Part shown: one piece after another, positions 1-6,680 of the stretch
Layout: each line of letters opens with the position of its first letter
How positions within the stretch are numbered: the stretch's first letter is position 1
From: an uncultured Desulfurobacterium sp.
Lineage (GTDB): Bacteria; Aquificota; Aquificia; Desulfurobacteriales; Desulfurobacteriaceae
Direction: 5' to 3'
DNA length: 7,287 nucleotides
Assembly: GCA_913055135.1 (NCBI GenBank)
Contig: CAJXJV010000061.1
Location: forward strand, 1-7,287
Position numbers and translations under genes: made by a program
The notes under the pieces: model-generated
The model's input: the letters and a program-made list of their open reading frames with translations, nothing else
Database searches by the model: none
What the model was told of the DNA's origin: nothing

Positions 1-1692
1 GAAGAAAAAGAGAAAAAAGCTATTCTGACATTTATTATAAACGAGGGGAAATATGTAGTTATCAATGATGTTAAAGTCATTCCTGAAAGCTTTGAAATAC
101 CCGAACCCGAGATAAAGCTTCTTCTGGGGAAACCGTTTTCCCTGGAGAAGATAAATCAGGTTATTACTGCAATGAAGCTTGGACTGATGAAGAACGGCTA
201 CAGAGATGGGAAAGTACTTTACCAGCTGAAAGAAAAAACCCTTGTTTTAAAAGTAATGACAGGGAAGAAGTACATAGTTGAAAGCTTTTCTATATCCGGA
301 GATGTAATTTCCTGTTATAAGAAGTTGAAATTTAATCTTCCCGTTCCCTATTCTAAAAAAATTATTGAAAAATTAAAGGAACAACTCCTGGCGTGTTATA
401 CTGAAAAAGGCTATCCAGATGCTTCTGTGAAAGTTAAGGAAAGAATAGAGGAAAATAAAGAGAAAAAGTCTGTTCATTTAACCATTTCAATCAATCCTGG
501 TAAAAGGTGCAGATTTGGTTATGTTCTTGTGGATGGTTTAAAGAGAACTCGCTTAAAGACCATTGAAAATTTGTTCATTTTAAAGCCTGGAAATCGCTAT
601 TCCAGAAAAAAAGTGGTGAAACAGTACACCATCCTATCAGAAAGCCGTCTCTTTTCAAAGGTTAATATTGATAGTTTTAAAACGGATGGATGCATCAGTG
701 AAATAATAATGCTAAAGGAAGGACAGAGGCTTCACATTAAAGGTTTTGCTGGTTATGGTACAGATTCTGGATACGTACTGAATGGACTTTTGTCAAGTAC
801 ATCCCCTTTAGGACTTGGAATTAAGTATTCTCTTTTCGGAAACTATAGACAAAAAGAAGGTTATGATGCTGTATTGCGTTTAACAAAACCAGCCTTCCCT
901 TCTAAGGATTATGAAATTTCCTATGCTATTGTAAAAAAAGAGCAAATCTATGAAAGTTTTACAACTGATAGGATTATCTACAACTTTGCAATTAGTCGTT
1001 CAAGGTTAAAGCATCTGAAGCAGACATGGGGAATGGAGGTTGCAAGGGAAAAAGTTACAGAAACTTCGATCAAAACTGAAAAAAACTTTGTAAAGAGAAC
1101 TATCTATTACGCTCAAATCTACGACAGGAGAAACAATGTTTCCAATCCTTCAAAAGGATACATGATAGGACTCAAGTTTTCCCTGTCTGGATGTGTATTA
1201 GGAGGAGATACTGATTATTACATGACTAAAATGAAAGCCCTTTATTTGTTACCTCTGTTTAGAAAAACAGTTCTTGCACTGAGAGCAGGAATAGGGATAA
1301 TGGAACCAATAAGAGGAAGTAACATTCCTGTACAGGATCGTTTTTACCTCGGTGGAGCTGAAAGTGTTAGAGGCTATAAATACGGAACTATTTCTCCTAT
1401 GGATGAAAAGGGAAACTTTATAGGTGGTAATGCCTATGGTGTCTTGAGTGTAGAGGAGAGATTTAACTTCAAGAAAAATCTTCAGTTTGCTCTTTTCTAC
1501 GATTCTGGTAATGTTTTTCCACAAACCAAGGATTTTAAACTCAGCCTGTCAGACTGGTACTCTTCTGTAGGTTTTGGTTTGAGGTACATAACTCCAGTAG
1601 GTCCCCTCAGGTTTGACTACGGATACAAGCTGAAAAGAATTCCCGGACAGGGAAGAGGAAGAATCCACATATCCTTTGGCTTCCCGTTCTAA
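1..1692 (+). CDS. Omp85-family outer membrane assembly protein (BamA/TamA-like), 5'-truncated by window edge
   Basis: The reading frame is open from base 1, so the gene starts to the left; 563 residues are visible. The ATG at 172 lies inside a POTRA domain and is not the start. Residues about 1-16 are the last strand of one POTRA. Three complete POTRAs follow at about residues 17-88, 89-168 and 169-243, then a barrel to the end. Barrel hallmarks are the DRRNNVSNPSKGY stretch (about nt 1123-1161), the loop-6 motif VRGY (nt 1366-1377) inside LGGAESVRGY, the FYDSGNVF strand, TPVGPLRFDYGY, and a terminal strand ending in Phe. The family inserts or translocates proteins at the outer membrane through its POTRAs and the VRG(F/Y) loop. 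At least four POTRAs fits BamA (usually five) better than TamA (three), but an accessory paralogue is possible, so no symbol is given. The POTRA half is AT-rich (17 of 60 GC at 301-360). The stop overlaps the convergent tsaD stop. Confidence 0.93.
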   Translation, partial: EEKEKKAILTFIINEGKYVVINDVKVIPESFEIPEPEIKLLLGKPFSLEKINQVITAMKLGLMKNGYRDGKVLYQLKEKTLVLKVMTGKKYIVESFSISGDVISCYKKLKFNLPVPYSKKIIEKLKEQLLACYTEKGYPDASVKVKERIEENKEKKSVHLTISINPGKRCRFGYVLVDGLKRTRLKTIENLFILKPGNRYSRKKVVKQYTILSESRLFSKVNIDSFKTDGCISEIIMLKEGQRLHIKGFAGYGTDSGYVLNGLLSSTSPLGLGIKYSLFGNYRQKEGYDAVLRLTKPAFPSKDYEISYAIVKKEQIYESFTTDRIIYNFAISRSRLKHLKQTWGMEVAREKVTETSIKTEKNFVKRTIYYAQIYDRRNNVSNPSKGYMIGLKFSLSGCVLGGDTDYYMTKMKALYLLPLFRKTVLALRAGIGIMEPIRGSNIPVQDRFYLGGAESVRGYKYGTISPMDEKGNFIGGNAYGVLSVEERFNFKKNLQFALFYDSGNVFPQTKDFKLSLSDWYSSVGFGLRYITPVGPLRFDYGYKLKRIPGQGRGRIHISFGFPF

Positions 1693-2666
1693 AGAGAGCT
1701 TCTTGCAACTGCGTTTATATCGAGATTATCTTCTCCTTCTATCAAAAACTTTCTATAACCTGTGTATGCAACCATTGCTCCGTTGTCAGAGGTAAATTCC
1801 ATTTCGGGTAAGAAGAGCTCTATACCTTCTTCGGTTTCCATTTTCTTTAAAGTTTGTCTTAAAAGGGAATTGGCTGATACCCCTCCAGCAATTGCTACTC
1901 GTTTGACCTGAAATTCTCTAATTGCTCTTTTAAGCTTTTCAATCAGATATTCCATTGCCGTTTTCTGAAATGATGCAGCTATCTGTTCACAAACGTAACC
2001 TTTCTCTATCAATCTTCTCACTGCTGTCTTCAATCCACTGAAGCTAAAGTTGAAATCAGGAACTCTTGGCTTTGGAAGAGGTAGAAAATCTCCGTCATAG
2101 TTCCTGTAAATTCTGTCTATTACAGGACCACCCGGATAACCCAGTCCAAGCATCTTTGCCACTTTGTCGTAAGCCTCTCCAACAGCATCATCTACGGTTT
2201 TTCCAATGATTCTGTACTTTCCAAAACTCTCCACAAGAACGATTAGAGTATGACCTCCGCTTACTATCAGAGAGAGAAAAGGAAATTGTGGCGATGTTCC
2301 TATGAATGAGGAGAAAATATGGGCTTCTATGTGGTGAACACCCTTTAGAGGAATACCCTTCCAGCAGGCTATTCCCTTTCCAAAGGTGAGCCCCACCAGC
2401 AGGGCAGGAAGGAGTCCGGGAGCTCCTGTTACGGCAACAAGTTCTATATCCTCAGTTGTTATACCTGCGACTTTCAAAGCTTCATTAAAAACTATGTCTA
2501 TGTTCTCAGCATGTTTTCGCGCTGCAATTTCAGGAACAACTCCTCCAAATTCCTGATGAAACTGGTACTGGGAGGAGACGATGTTGGAGAGAACCTTGTT
2601 TTCTCTGCCATCATAGACTGCGATAGAGGTATCATCGCAGGAAGTATCTATTCCAAGAACCAGCAT
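1689..2666 (-). CDS. tsaD: tRNA N6-adenosine threonylcarbamoyltransferase TsaD
   Basis: TsaD (Gcp/Kae1/YgjD) transfers the threonylcarbamoyl group from threonylcarbamoyl-AMP to A37 of ANN-decoding tRNAs, giving t6A, in a cytoplasmic complex with TsaB and TsaE. At 325 residues it is close to the usual length. Visible ASKHA-fold signatures are IDTSCDDTS at 6-14, the metal-binding HIEAH (His112, His116), SGGHT at 136-140, DDAVGEAYDK at 159-168, GYPGGP at 176-181, FSFSGLK at 207-213, GGVSAN at 261-266 and the metal-ligand region SDN (Asp294). The usual GPGL segment reads APGLLP (82-87), a small departure. The ATG at 2666 is preceded by GGGAGG at 10 nt spacing, which lies inside the last codons of the upstream gene 6 nt away, so translation is probably coupled. 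It is the last gene of the minus-strand operon and converges on the Omp85 gene with a 4-nt stop overlap. Confidence 0.97.
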   Translation of the reverse strand: MLVLGIDTSCDDTSIAVYDGRENKVLSNIVSSQYQFHQEFGGVVPEIAARKHAENIDIVFNEALKVAGITTEDIELVAVTGAPGLLPALLVGLTFGKGIACWKGIPLKGVHHIEAHIFSSFIGTSPQFPFLSLIVSGGHTLIVLVESFGKYRIIGKTVDDAVGEAYDKVAKMLGLGYPGGPVIDRIYRNYDGDFLPLPKPRVPDFNFSFSGLKTAVRRLIEKGYVCEQIAASFQKTAMEYLIEKLKRAIREFQVKRVAIAGGVSANSLLRQTLKKMETEEGIELFLPEMEFTSDNGAMVAYTGYRKFLIEGEDNLDINAVARSSL

Positions 2667-2672
2667 TAATGT

Positions 2673-4547
2673 TTAGCCTCCCGACTTCTTTTTCAGAACA
2701 ACTATCTGGTTTCTTAATGTTTTGACTGTAGTGTTGAACAGTTCTCTTAGATCCCTGTATTCCTCGGGAGGAACTACGTTTTTGTTGAGAACCATTTTGG
2801 AGGAAAACCTCAGGGTTCTACCATCAACTTCCCACCTGATTTCAAGAGAACCAACTCTGTTTTTAAAGTAGAAGTTTTCAGGTTTCAGGTATAGCTCAAA
2901 TCCTTTCGGAAGCTTCAGTTCTACACTTGATTTTTTCGACATCATGTAGCCAACGACATAAGGATATTTCCTTTCCTTCGAGGCAACAAGGGAGACTACC
3001 CTGCTGTAATCCGGTGTAGGAAACTTTGCAAGGAGAAAGTGTGACGTAAGAGTTCCATAGTTCATGTCTTCACCATCGACTTCAATCCACACATCTGGAA
3101 CGTTCAGATCTCTGTAGTTTGAGAGAGCAAACTTTTCCACGTCAAGTCCGGGAGAAATCCTTGATGCAAGTTCATCAACGTGTCTTTTGATTGAATCCGG
3201 GGTTGAGGACAGGAGTCTGCTTCTCTCGAAACTGCTGTAAACTCCTTTGTAAATGAATTTGAAGTTGCCGGTGAGTTTTCCGAAAGGTGACAGCTTAAAT
3301 TCTCCTTCGAATCCTTCAACGTTCTTTTCCGGTGGGGCAACGGGAGTTTTAGAAACAATTCCTTTCTCTTTTTCCACATCAACAACTAAAACTCTCCTTC
3401 CCTGATCTCCCGCTGGAAGGTACGTAAAAGGAGTATTGTCTGACGTTGTATCCATGTAGAGAAAACCCTTTTCTGTCTTTATGGCTGCTATTTCGTGGTT
3501 GAATGCAGTTGGGACAGGAACTTCAGGATCCATGTTGGGAGCACTGAGTGTAGGTATCAGGACCGGATACCCCTTCATACCTATGACTTTAAGCATTGCT
3601 ATCAGAAGAGTGGCATGATCTTTACAGTCTCCATATCTGCTCTTTAATACTTCAGTGGCTTTATGGGGTTTGTATCCATTTATTCCAAACTCCATTCCCA
3701 CGTATCTTATGTTCTGTGCAACAAAGTTGTAGATGGCTCTTATCTTCTCTTCTTGCGTCTTTTCCCCGGCAGTTATCTTTTTAACGGTTTCTACGATTGT
3801 TTCGTCGGGTTCAAGGGCTTCCCTTGCAAGGTCTGAGTACCATCTGGCAACCTGATCCCAGTTCTTGAGAGAAGTAACTACAACCTTCTTTGCCAACTCT
3901 CCCATGGGTGGCATGCTGGGCTCTCTCTCTATGGGAGGAACGTCAGTCAATTTCCAGCTGAGAATAATATAACCGTTCTCTTTTTTTATTTCAGGCTTTT
4001 CTGTCATGTTGTACTCTTTGTACCTGTAGTATTTGTCTTCAGGAATGTAAGCTTTAAACGTAGCTTCTTTAACAGGATATTTGTCCTGGAAATAGTTTGT
4101 ACTCCAGAACTGGTCTTTCATGTAGGGCTTTACTGTTTCCAGCTCAAAGGCGTACTTTATCACTGCTCCTTTAGTTACGGCAGGCATAGAAATGGTCTGA
4201 TATTTCAGGTCTGAATAAATTGGAGCTTCCGATACAAATGGTGGATAAACAATATTAAAAGCCTTTTTGTCGGGTTTCACTATTTTACCGTCAGGCAAAA
4301 CTGTATAAGCGTAGAGAATTTTCAGTTTCTGATGCTCAGATGAAAATGGAATGACTATCTCGCCAAAGTCTTTAATCCCCTGTTTGTCAAGGATTTTAAC
4401 TGCCCTCTCTTCTCTTCGGATTTTCCTTCCGTCCGGGAAAAACTTGACGGATGAGTGATCGTAGAGGATTTCTGCTCCGTAGGTTGACGCTAAAACCTGA
4501 ATGGGGAATAAGACAATAGTTAAAACGGCGGTTAGAAGTTGCTTCAT
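2673..4547 (-). CDS. Secreted DUF3857 / transglutaminase-like protein
   Basis: A 624-residue protein starting at the ATG at 4547, chosen because AAGGAGG lies 6 nt upstream. A start 12 codons earlier (TTG at 4583) would put an Arg-rich stretch before the signal peptide. Residues 1-20 look like a signal peptide (MKQ, hydrophobic core, VLA then ST), so the mature protein should be periplasmic or envelope-associated. An N-terminal region (about 25-205) resembles DUF3857. A transglutaminase-like core (about 265-395) has a complete Cys-His-Asp triad: Cys308 in RYGDCKDHA, His351 in FNHEIAAI and Asp366 in YMDTTSD. The beta-rich remainder ends in a PPEEYRDLREL segment and a basic tail, with no transmembrane anchor seen. 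The family occurs widely in diderm bacteria, but its substrate is not generally known; the fold supports cysteine-peptidase or transamidase chemistry. It lies 39 nt after queH and 6 nt before tsaD. Family placement is firm, function open. Confidence 0.88.
   Translation of the reverse strand: MKQLLTAVLTIVLFPIQVLASTYGAEILYDHSSVKFFPDGRKIRREERAVKILDKQGIKDFGEIVIPFSSEHQKLKILYAYTVLPDGKIVKPDKKAFNIVYPPFVSEAPIYSDLKYQTISMPAVTKGAVIKYAFELETVKPYMKDQFWSTNYFQDKYPVKEATFKAYIPEDKYYRYKEYNMTEKPEIKKENGYIILSWKLTDVPPIEREPSMPPMGELAKKVVVTSLKNWDQVARWYSDLAREALEPDETIVETVKKITAGEKTQEEKIRAIYNFVAQNIRYVGMEFGINGYKPHKATEVLKSRYGDCKDHATLLIAMLKVIGMKGYPVLIPTLSAPNMDPEVPVPTAFNHEIAAIKTEKGFLYMDTTSDNTPFTYLPAGDQGRRVLVVDVEKEKGIVSKTPVAPPEKNVEGFEGEFKLSPFGKLTGNFKFIYKGVYSSFERSRLLSSTPDSIKRHVDELASRISPGLDVEKFALSNYRDLNVPDVWIEVDGEDMNYGTLTSHFLLAKFPTPDYSRVVSLVASKERKYPYVVGYMMSKKSSVELKLPKGFELYLKPENFYFKNRVGSLEIRWEVDGRTLRFSSKMVLNKNVVPPEEYRDLRELFNTTVKTLRNQIVVLKKKSGG
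2677..2682 (-). promoter_or_regulatory. tsaD ribosome binding site inside the upstream gene
   Basis: GGGAGG on the minus strand, 10 nt before the tsaD ATG. It lies within the last codons (Ser-Gly-Gly) of the DUF3857 gene, so ribosomes ending there would be positioned for tsaD. Confidence 0.75.
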
Positions 4548-4586
4548 TGTTAGCCTCCTTCTGTTTCGGCTCTTCAGATTCAATAT
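4548..4586 (-). other. 39-nt intra-operon gap between queH and the DUF3857 gene
   Basis: The longest gap within the minus-strand gene run. It holds the Shine-Dalgarno site of the downstream gene and no hairpin followed by a T-run, so transcription probably continues through it. I see no good -35/-10 pair here. Confidence 0.5.
4554..4560 (-). promoter_or_regulatory. Ribosome binding site of the DUF3857 protein gene
   Basis: AAGGAGG on the minus strand, 6 nt before the ATG at 4547. It fixes the start just ahead of the signal peptide and rules out the upstream TTG at 4583. The 9-mer GGAGGCTAA found here recurs at the tsaD ribosome binding site (2673-2681). Confidence 0.88.
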
Positions 4587-5222
4587 TCATTTCATATCAA
4601 AAACCGATAAATTCCTGCTGAAGAAGTCAATGACTCTCTTAGCTTCATCAACCGTTTGGTCTATAACCCACTCAGTATTGGGTTTCCCTTTAGGACAGTA
4701 GCGTTCTTTTTCCGAGTAGATACAACCACAGTATTGTTGTCGATATAGTTTGTACTTCTTTGATATGTCTATTCCTTCCTTCCAGCCTTCTCTGAAGTCG
4801 ATGTTCAAAAACTTCACGCCAAACTTTGCAGCAGCGTTCTCTGCAAGGGGAACCATTAGCTCTCTCTTCTGATACTTGCTGTAGAAGAGTGTAGATGTAA
4901 AGAAGTCAAATTTTCCTTTTCTGGCAACGCTTGCTGCCATTTCAAGTCGCATTGAGTAACAGACCTGACACCTTACGGGTTTTTCCTCTCTAAATACAAC
5001 ACTCCTGAGCCACTTTTCCGGTTCGTAGTTTTCAAAGTAAATGATTTTGATGTTTTCAATCTTTTCAAGCTCTTTGACCGATTTCATTCTTTTAACGAAT
5101 TCGGTACAGGGATGGATGTTGGGGTTGTACCATAGACCAACAATCTCGTAACCTTTTTCTTTCAAAACCTTAATTGGGTAACAGGCACATGGAGCACAGC
5201 AGATGTGAAGGAGTACTCTCAC
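4587..5222 (-). CDS. queH: Epoxyqueuosine reductase QueH (DUF208)
   Basis: QueH catalyses the last step of queuosine synthesis, reducing epoxyqueuosine to queuosine at position 34 of GUN-anticodon tRNAs. It is the non-orthologous alternative to the cobalamin enzyme QueG. The 211-residue product shows the family cysteine pattern: HICCAPC with vicinal Cys8-Cys9 and Cys12, then RCQVC (Cys85, Cys88), then YCGC (Cys165, Cys167), plus Cys176. Family knowledge assigns the vicinal pair and the CxxC to iron-sulfur cluster binding. Other recognisable segments are GLWYNPNIHP (29-38) and TSTLFYSKYQ (109-118). The start is GTG at 5222, overlapping the folB stop as GTGA, with GGAG 8 nt upstream inside folB, which is typical translational coupling. 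No other queuosine gene is in the window, so whether the cell makes or salvages the precursor cannot be judged here. Confidence 0.93.
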   Translation of the reverse strand: MRVLLHICCAPCACYPIKVLKEKGYEIVGLWYNPNIHPCTEFVKRMKSVKELEKIENIKIIYFENYEPEKWLRSVVFREEKPVRCQVCYSMRLEMAASVARKGKFDFFTSTLFYSKYQKRELMVPLAENAAAKFGVKFLNIDFREGWKEGIDISKKYKLYRQQYCGCIYSEKERYCPKGKPNTEWVIDQTVDEAKRVIDFFSRNLSVFDMK

Positions 5223-5584
5223 CTTTCCAGCTCCATATCAAGATTTGTTCTACTATCTTTTTCCCAGATAATCTCTATTCCTGCCCTGGAAAACGAATTC
5301 TGAAATGGCATGCTTAGCTTTGCTATTCTTATAATAACAAGTTCAGGGTGCCATTTTTCCCTAATCTTATTTAGCAATAATTCTCCTAATTCTTCAAGAT
5401 ATGTGAATTGATTTTTATTTACAATTGTAAGAATGAGGTTGTGTAGCTCCTGATAATCAACAAATTCCTTAGACTCAACTTTTACATCCATCAAAATCTG
5501 AACTCCCAATTTTCTCTCTTCTTCAAAAACACCACATTTGACGTAAAGCTTCATTCCTTCAATGAAAACAGACCTTCTTATCAT
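5219..5584 (-). CDS. folB: FolB-like dihydroneopterin aldolase, contracted
   Basis: FolB cleaves 7,8-dihydroneopterin to 6-hydroxymethyl-7,8-dihydropterin and glycolaldehyde in folate synthesis, as a tunnelling-fold oligomer in the cytoplasm. The 121-residue product opens with IEGMKLYVKCGVFEEER, like the family's N-terminal strand and loop. By alignment from memory to the S. aureus enzyme, Glu23, Tyr44 (VDYQEL), Glu64 (YLEELGE) and Lys89 (IAKLSMP) match the pterin-binding and catalytic positions. The segment between the first long strand and Tyr44 is about 11 residues shorter than usual, lacking the acidic sDdl-type stretch, and the usual GQ reads GVQ. The gene is AT-rich: 121 of 360 GC counted over 5221-5580. 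The ATG at 5584 shares one base with the ispG stop (TAATG), with GAGG 5 nt upstream. A divergent FolB is most likely; another T-fold pterin enzyme cannot be excluded. Confidence 0.8.
   Translation of the reverse strand: MIRRSVFIEGMKLYVKCGVFEEERKLGVQILMDVKVESKEFVDYQELHNLILTIVNKNQFTYLEELGELLLNKIREKWHPELVIIRIAKLSMPFQNSFSRAGIEIIWEKDSRTNLDMELER
5231..5234 (-). promoter_or_regulatory. queH ribosome binding site inside folB
   Basis: GGAG on the minus strand, 8 nt before the GTG start of queH and within the last folB codons. It supports the GTGA overlap start. Confidence 0.6.
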
Positions 5585-6651
5585 TATTTCCTCGCCGTTT
5601 TTTCTATTTCTTCTACAAGCCTTTCAAGAGCTGCTTCTTCAGACAGTTTTTCTATCACTTTTCCTTTAACGAAAAGGATAAAGTAATCTCCAGCTCCTGC
5701 AATCCCAACGTCTGCAAATCTTGCTTCTCCAGGACCGTTTACTGCACAACCCATGACTGCAACTTTTAGGGGTTTTTCTATGTGTTCAAGTCTTTTTTCA
5801 ACCTCTTTTGCAATTGTTTCAACATCAACCATGCACCTGCCACAGGTTGGACAGGATATGACCTCAACTCCTCTCTTCTTTAGCTCAAGGGCAGAGAGAA
5901 TCTTATAGGCAATCTTGACCTCTTCCTTTGGACTGGTTGATAGGGAGATTCTTACAGTATCCCCAATTCCCTCGTAGAGGAGAATTCCAACTCCAACGGC
6001 GGACTTAACGGTTCCTGAAATGAGTGTGCCGGCTTCTGTGATACCTATGTGGATCGGGTAATCGGTCTTTTCTGCAAAAATCTTGTTGGCAATTACGGTG
6101 CTTTTAACCTCTGAACCCTTTAGTGAAAACTTTATGTTTGTGAAATCATTGTCTTCAAAGAACTTTGCGTAGTTTAAAGCAGTTTCTGCAAGGGCTTCTG
6201 GAGATGGTTTCCCATACTTTGCTAATATCTCTTTCGGTATTGACCCGGAGTTAACTCCAATTCTGATTGAGATTCCTCTCTCTTTTGCAAGGGAAATGAT
6301 TTCCTTGACCTTCCAGCTTTCTCCTATGTTCCCCGGGTTTATCCTTATACAGTCTGCACCGTTCTCTATTGAAAGGAGAGCCAGCTTATGATCAAAGTGA
6401 ATATCTGCAATCAGAGGTATTGAAATCCTCTTCTTTATTTCTTTAAGGGCTTCTGCTGCCCTTACCGATGGAACTGCAACTCTCACTACTTCACAGCCAA
6501 CTTTTTCCAGCTCCTTTATCTGAGCAACAGTTGTTTCAACATCTTCTGTAAACGTGTTGGTCATTGACTGAACGACTATTGGATGCTCACTACCAATTGG
6601 GACATTTCCCACATAGATTGTCTTTGTCTTCCTTCTCTTAATCCATCCCAT
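5584..6651 (-). CDS. ispG: 4-hydroxy-3-methylbut-2-enyl diphosphate synthase IspG (GcpE)
   Basis: IspG converts 2-C-methyl-D-erythritol 2,4-cyclodiphosphate to HMBPP, the penultimate step of the MEP isoprenoid pathway, using a [4Fe-4S] cluster and reducing electrons. The 355-residue product has the bacterial two-domain form without the plant-type insert. A TIM-barrel domain comes first (VVQSMTNT near 26-33, LIADIHFDH near 80-88, CIRINPGNIG near 101-110, IGVNSGS, SLKGSEV). The cluster domain follows, with CPTC (Cys267, Cys270), Cys302 in MGCAVNGPGEA and the Glu309 ligand, the same set as the E. coli enzyme. Cys273 (CGRC) is an extra cysteine. The ATG at 6651 is chosen because AAGGAG lies 6 nt upstream; a TTG start at 6666 would place that site inside the coding region. 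It is the first gene of the minus-strand operon, and its stop overlaps the folB start by 1 nt. Confidence 0.97.
   Translation of the reverse strand: MGWIKRRKTKTIYVGNVPIGSEHPIVVQSMTNTFTEDVETTVAQIKELEKVGCEVVRVAVPSVRAAEALKEIKKRISIPLIADIHFDHKLALLSIENGADCIRINPGNIGESWKVKEIISLAKERGISIRIGVNSGSIPKEILAKYGKPSPEALAETALNYAKFFEDNDFTNIKFSLKGSEVKSTVIANKIFAEKTDYPIHIGITEAGTLISGTVKSAVGVGILLYEGIGDTVRISLSTSPKEEVKIAYKILSALELKKRGVEVISCPTCGRCMVDVETIAKEVEKRLEHIEKPLKVAVMGCAVNGPGEARFADVGIAGAGDYFILFVKGKVIEKLSEEAALERLVEEIEKTARK
5590..5593 (-). promoter_or_regulatory. folB ribosome binding site inside ispG
   Basis: GAGG on the minus strand, 5 nt before the folB ATG and within the final ispG codons. It accompanies the TAATG stop-start overlap. 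Confidence 0.65.
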
Positions 6652-6652
6652 T

Positions 6653-6680
6653 TTGAACTCCTTCAAATTACGGATATATT
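6653..6680 (+). promoter_or_regulatory. Candidate sigma70-type promoter for bioC
   Basis: TTGAAC (6653-6658, 4 of 6 to TTGACA), a 16-nt spacer and TATATT (6675-6680, 5 of 6 to TATAAT). The expected start of transcription is about 6687-6691, essentially at the bioC ATG, which fits the absence of a ribosome binding site there. The -10 shares bases 6678-6680 with the opposing ispG -10. Confidence 0.35.
6658..6663 (-). promoter_or_regulatory. ispG ribosome binding site
   Basis: AAGGAG on the minus strand, 6 nt before the ATG at 6651. It decides between this ATG and the TTG five codons upstream. Confidence 0.85.

Noticed and set aside
172..174. ATG as start of the Omp85 gene
   Set aside because: The frame is open back to base 1 and the upstream residues complete a POTRA domain, so this Met is internal.
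1249..1524. 91-codon minus-strand open frame
   Set aside because: It lies antisense to the Omp85 barrel region, which has clear family motifs; the antisense product has no recognisable features.
1640..1654. Hairpin TTCCC-ggaca-GGGAA near the end of the Omp85 gene
   Set aside because: Only 5 bp, within coding sequence, with no T-run on either strand, so not a terminator.
3104..3385. 93-codon minus-strand open frame
   Set aside because: It is an alternative frame inside the well-supported DUF3857 protein gene, with low-complexity composition and no recognisable domain.
3596..3784. 62-codon plus-strand open frame
   Set aside because: It is antisense to the transglutaminase core of the DUF3857 gene and has no supporting motif.
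2673..4558. The 9-mer GGAGGCTAA at 2673-2681 and 4550-4558 as a repeat element
   Set aside because: Both copies are Shine-Dalgarno sequences followed by CTAA by chance; in one the TAA is a stop codon. There is no wider similarity.
4548..4583. TTG start at 4583 for the DUF3857 protein
   Set aside because: It would add an Arg-rich 12-residue leader before the signal peptide, and the AAGGAGG site fits the ATG at 4547.
4396..4701. Short open frames on both strands around the queH/DUF3857 junction
   Set aside because: They overlap the true gene ends in other frames. The minus-strand one shares the region of the strong AAGGAGG site, but its own start is upstream of that site.
6652..6666. TTG start at 6666 for ispG
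   Set aside because: The AAGGAG site falls inside that extension and is correctly spaced for the ATG at 6651.
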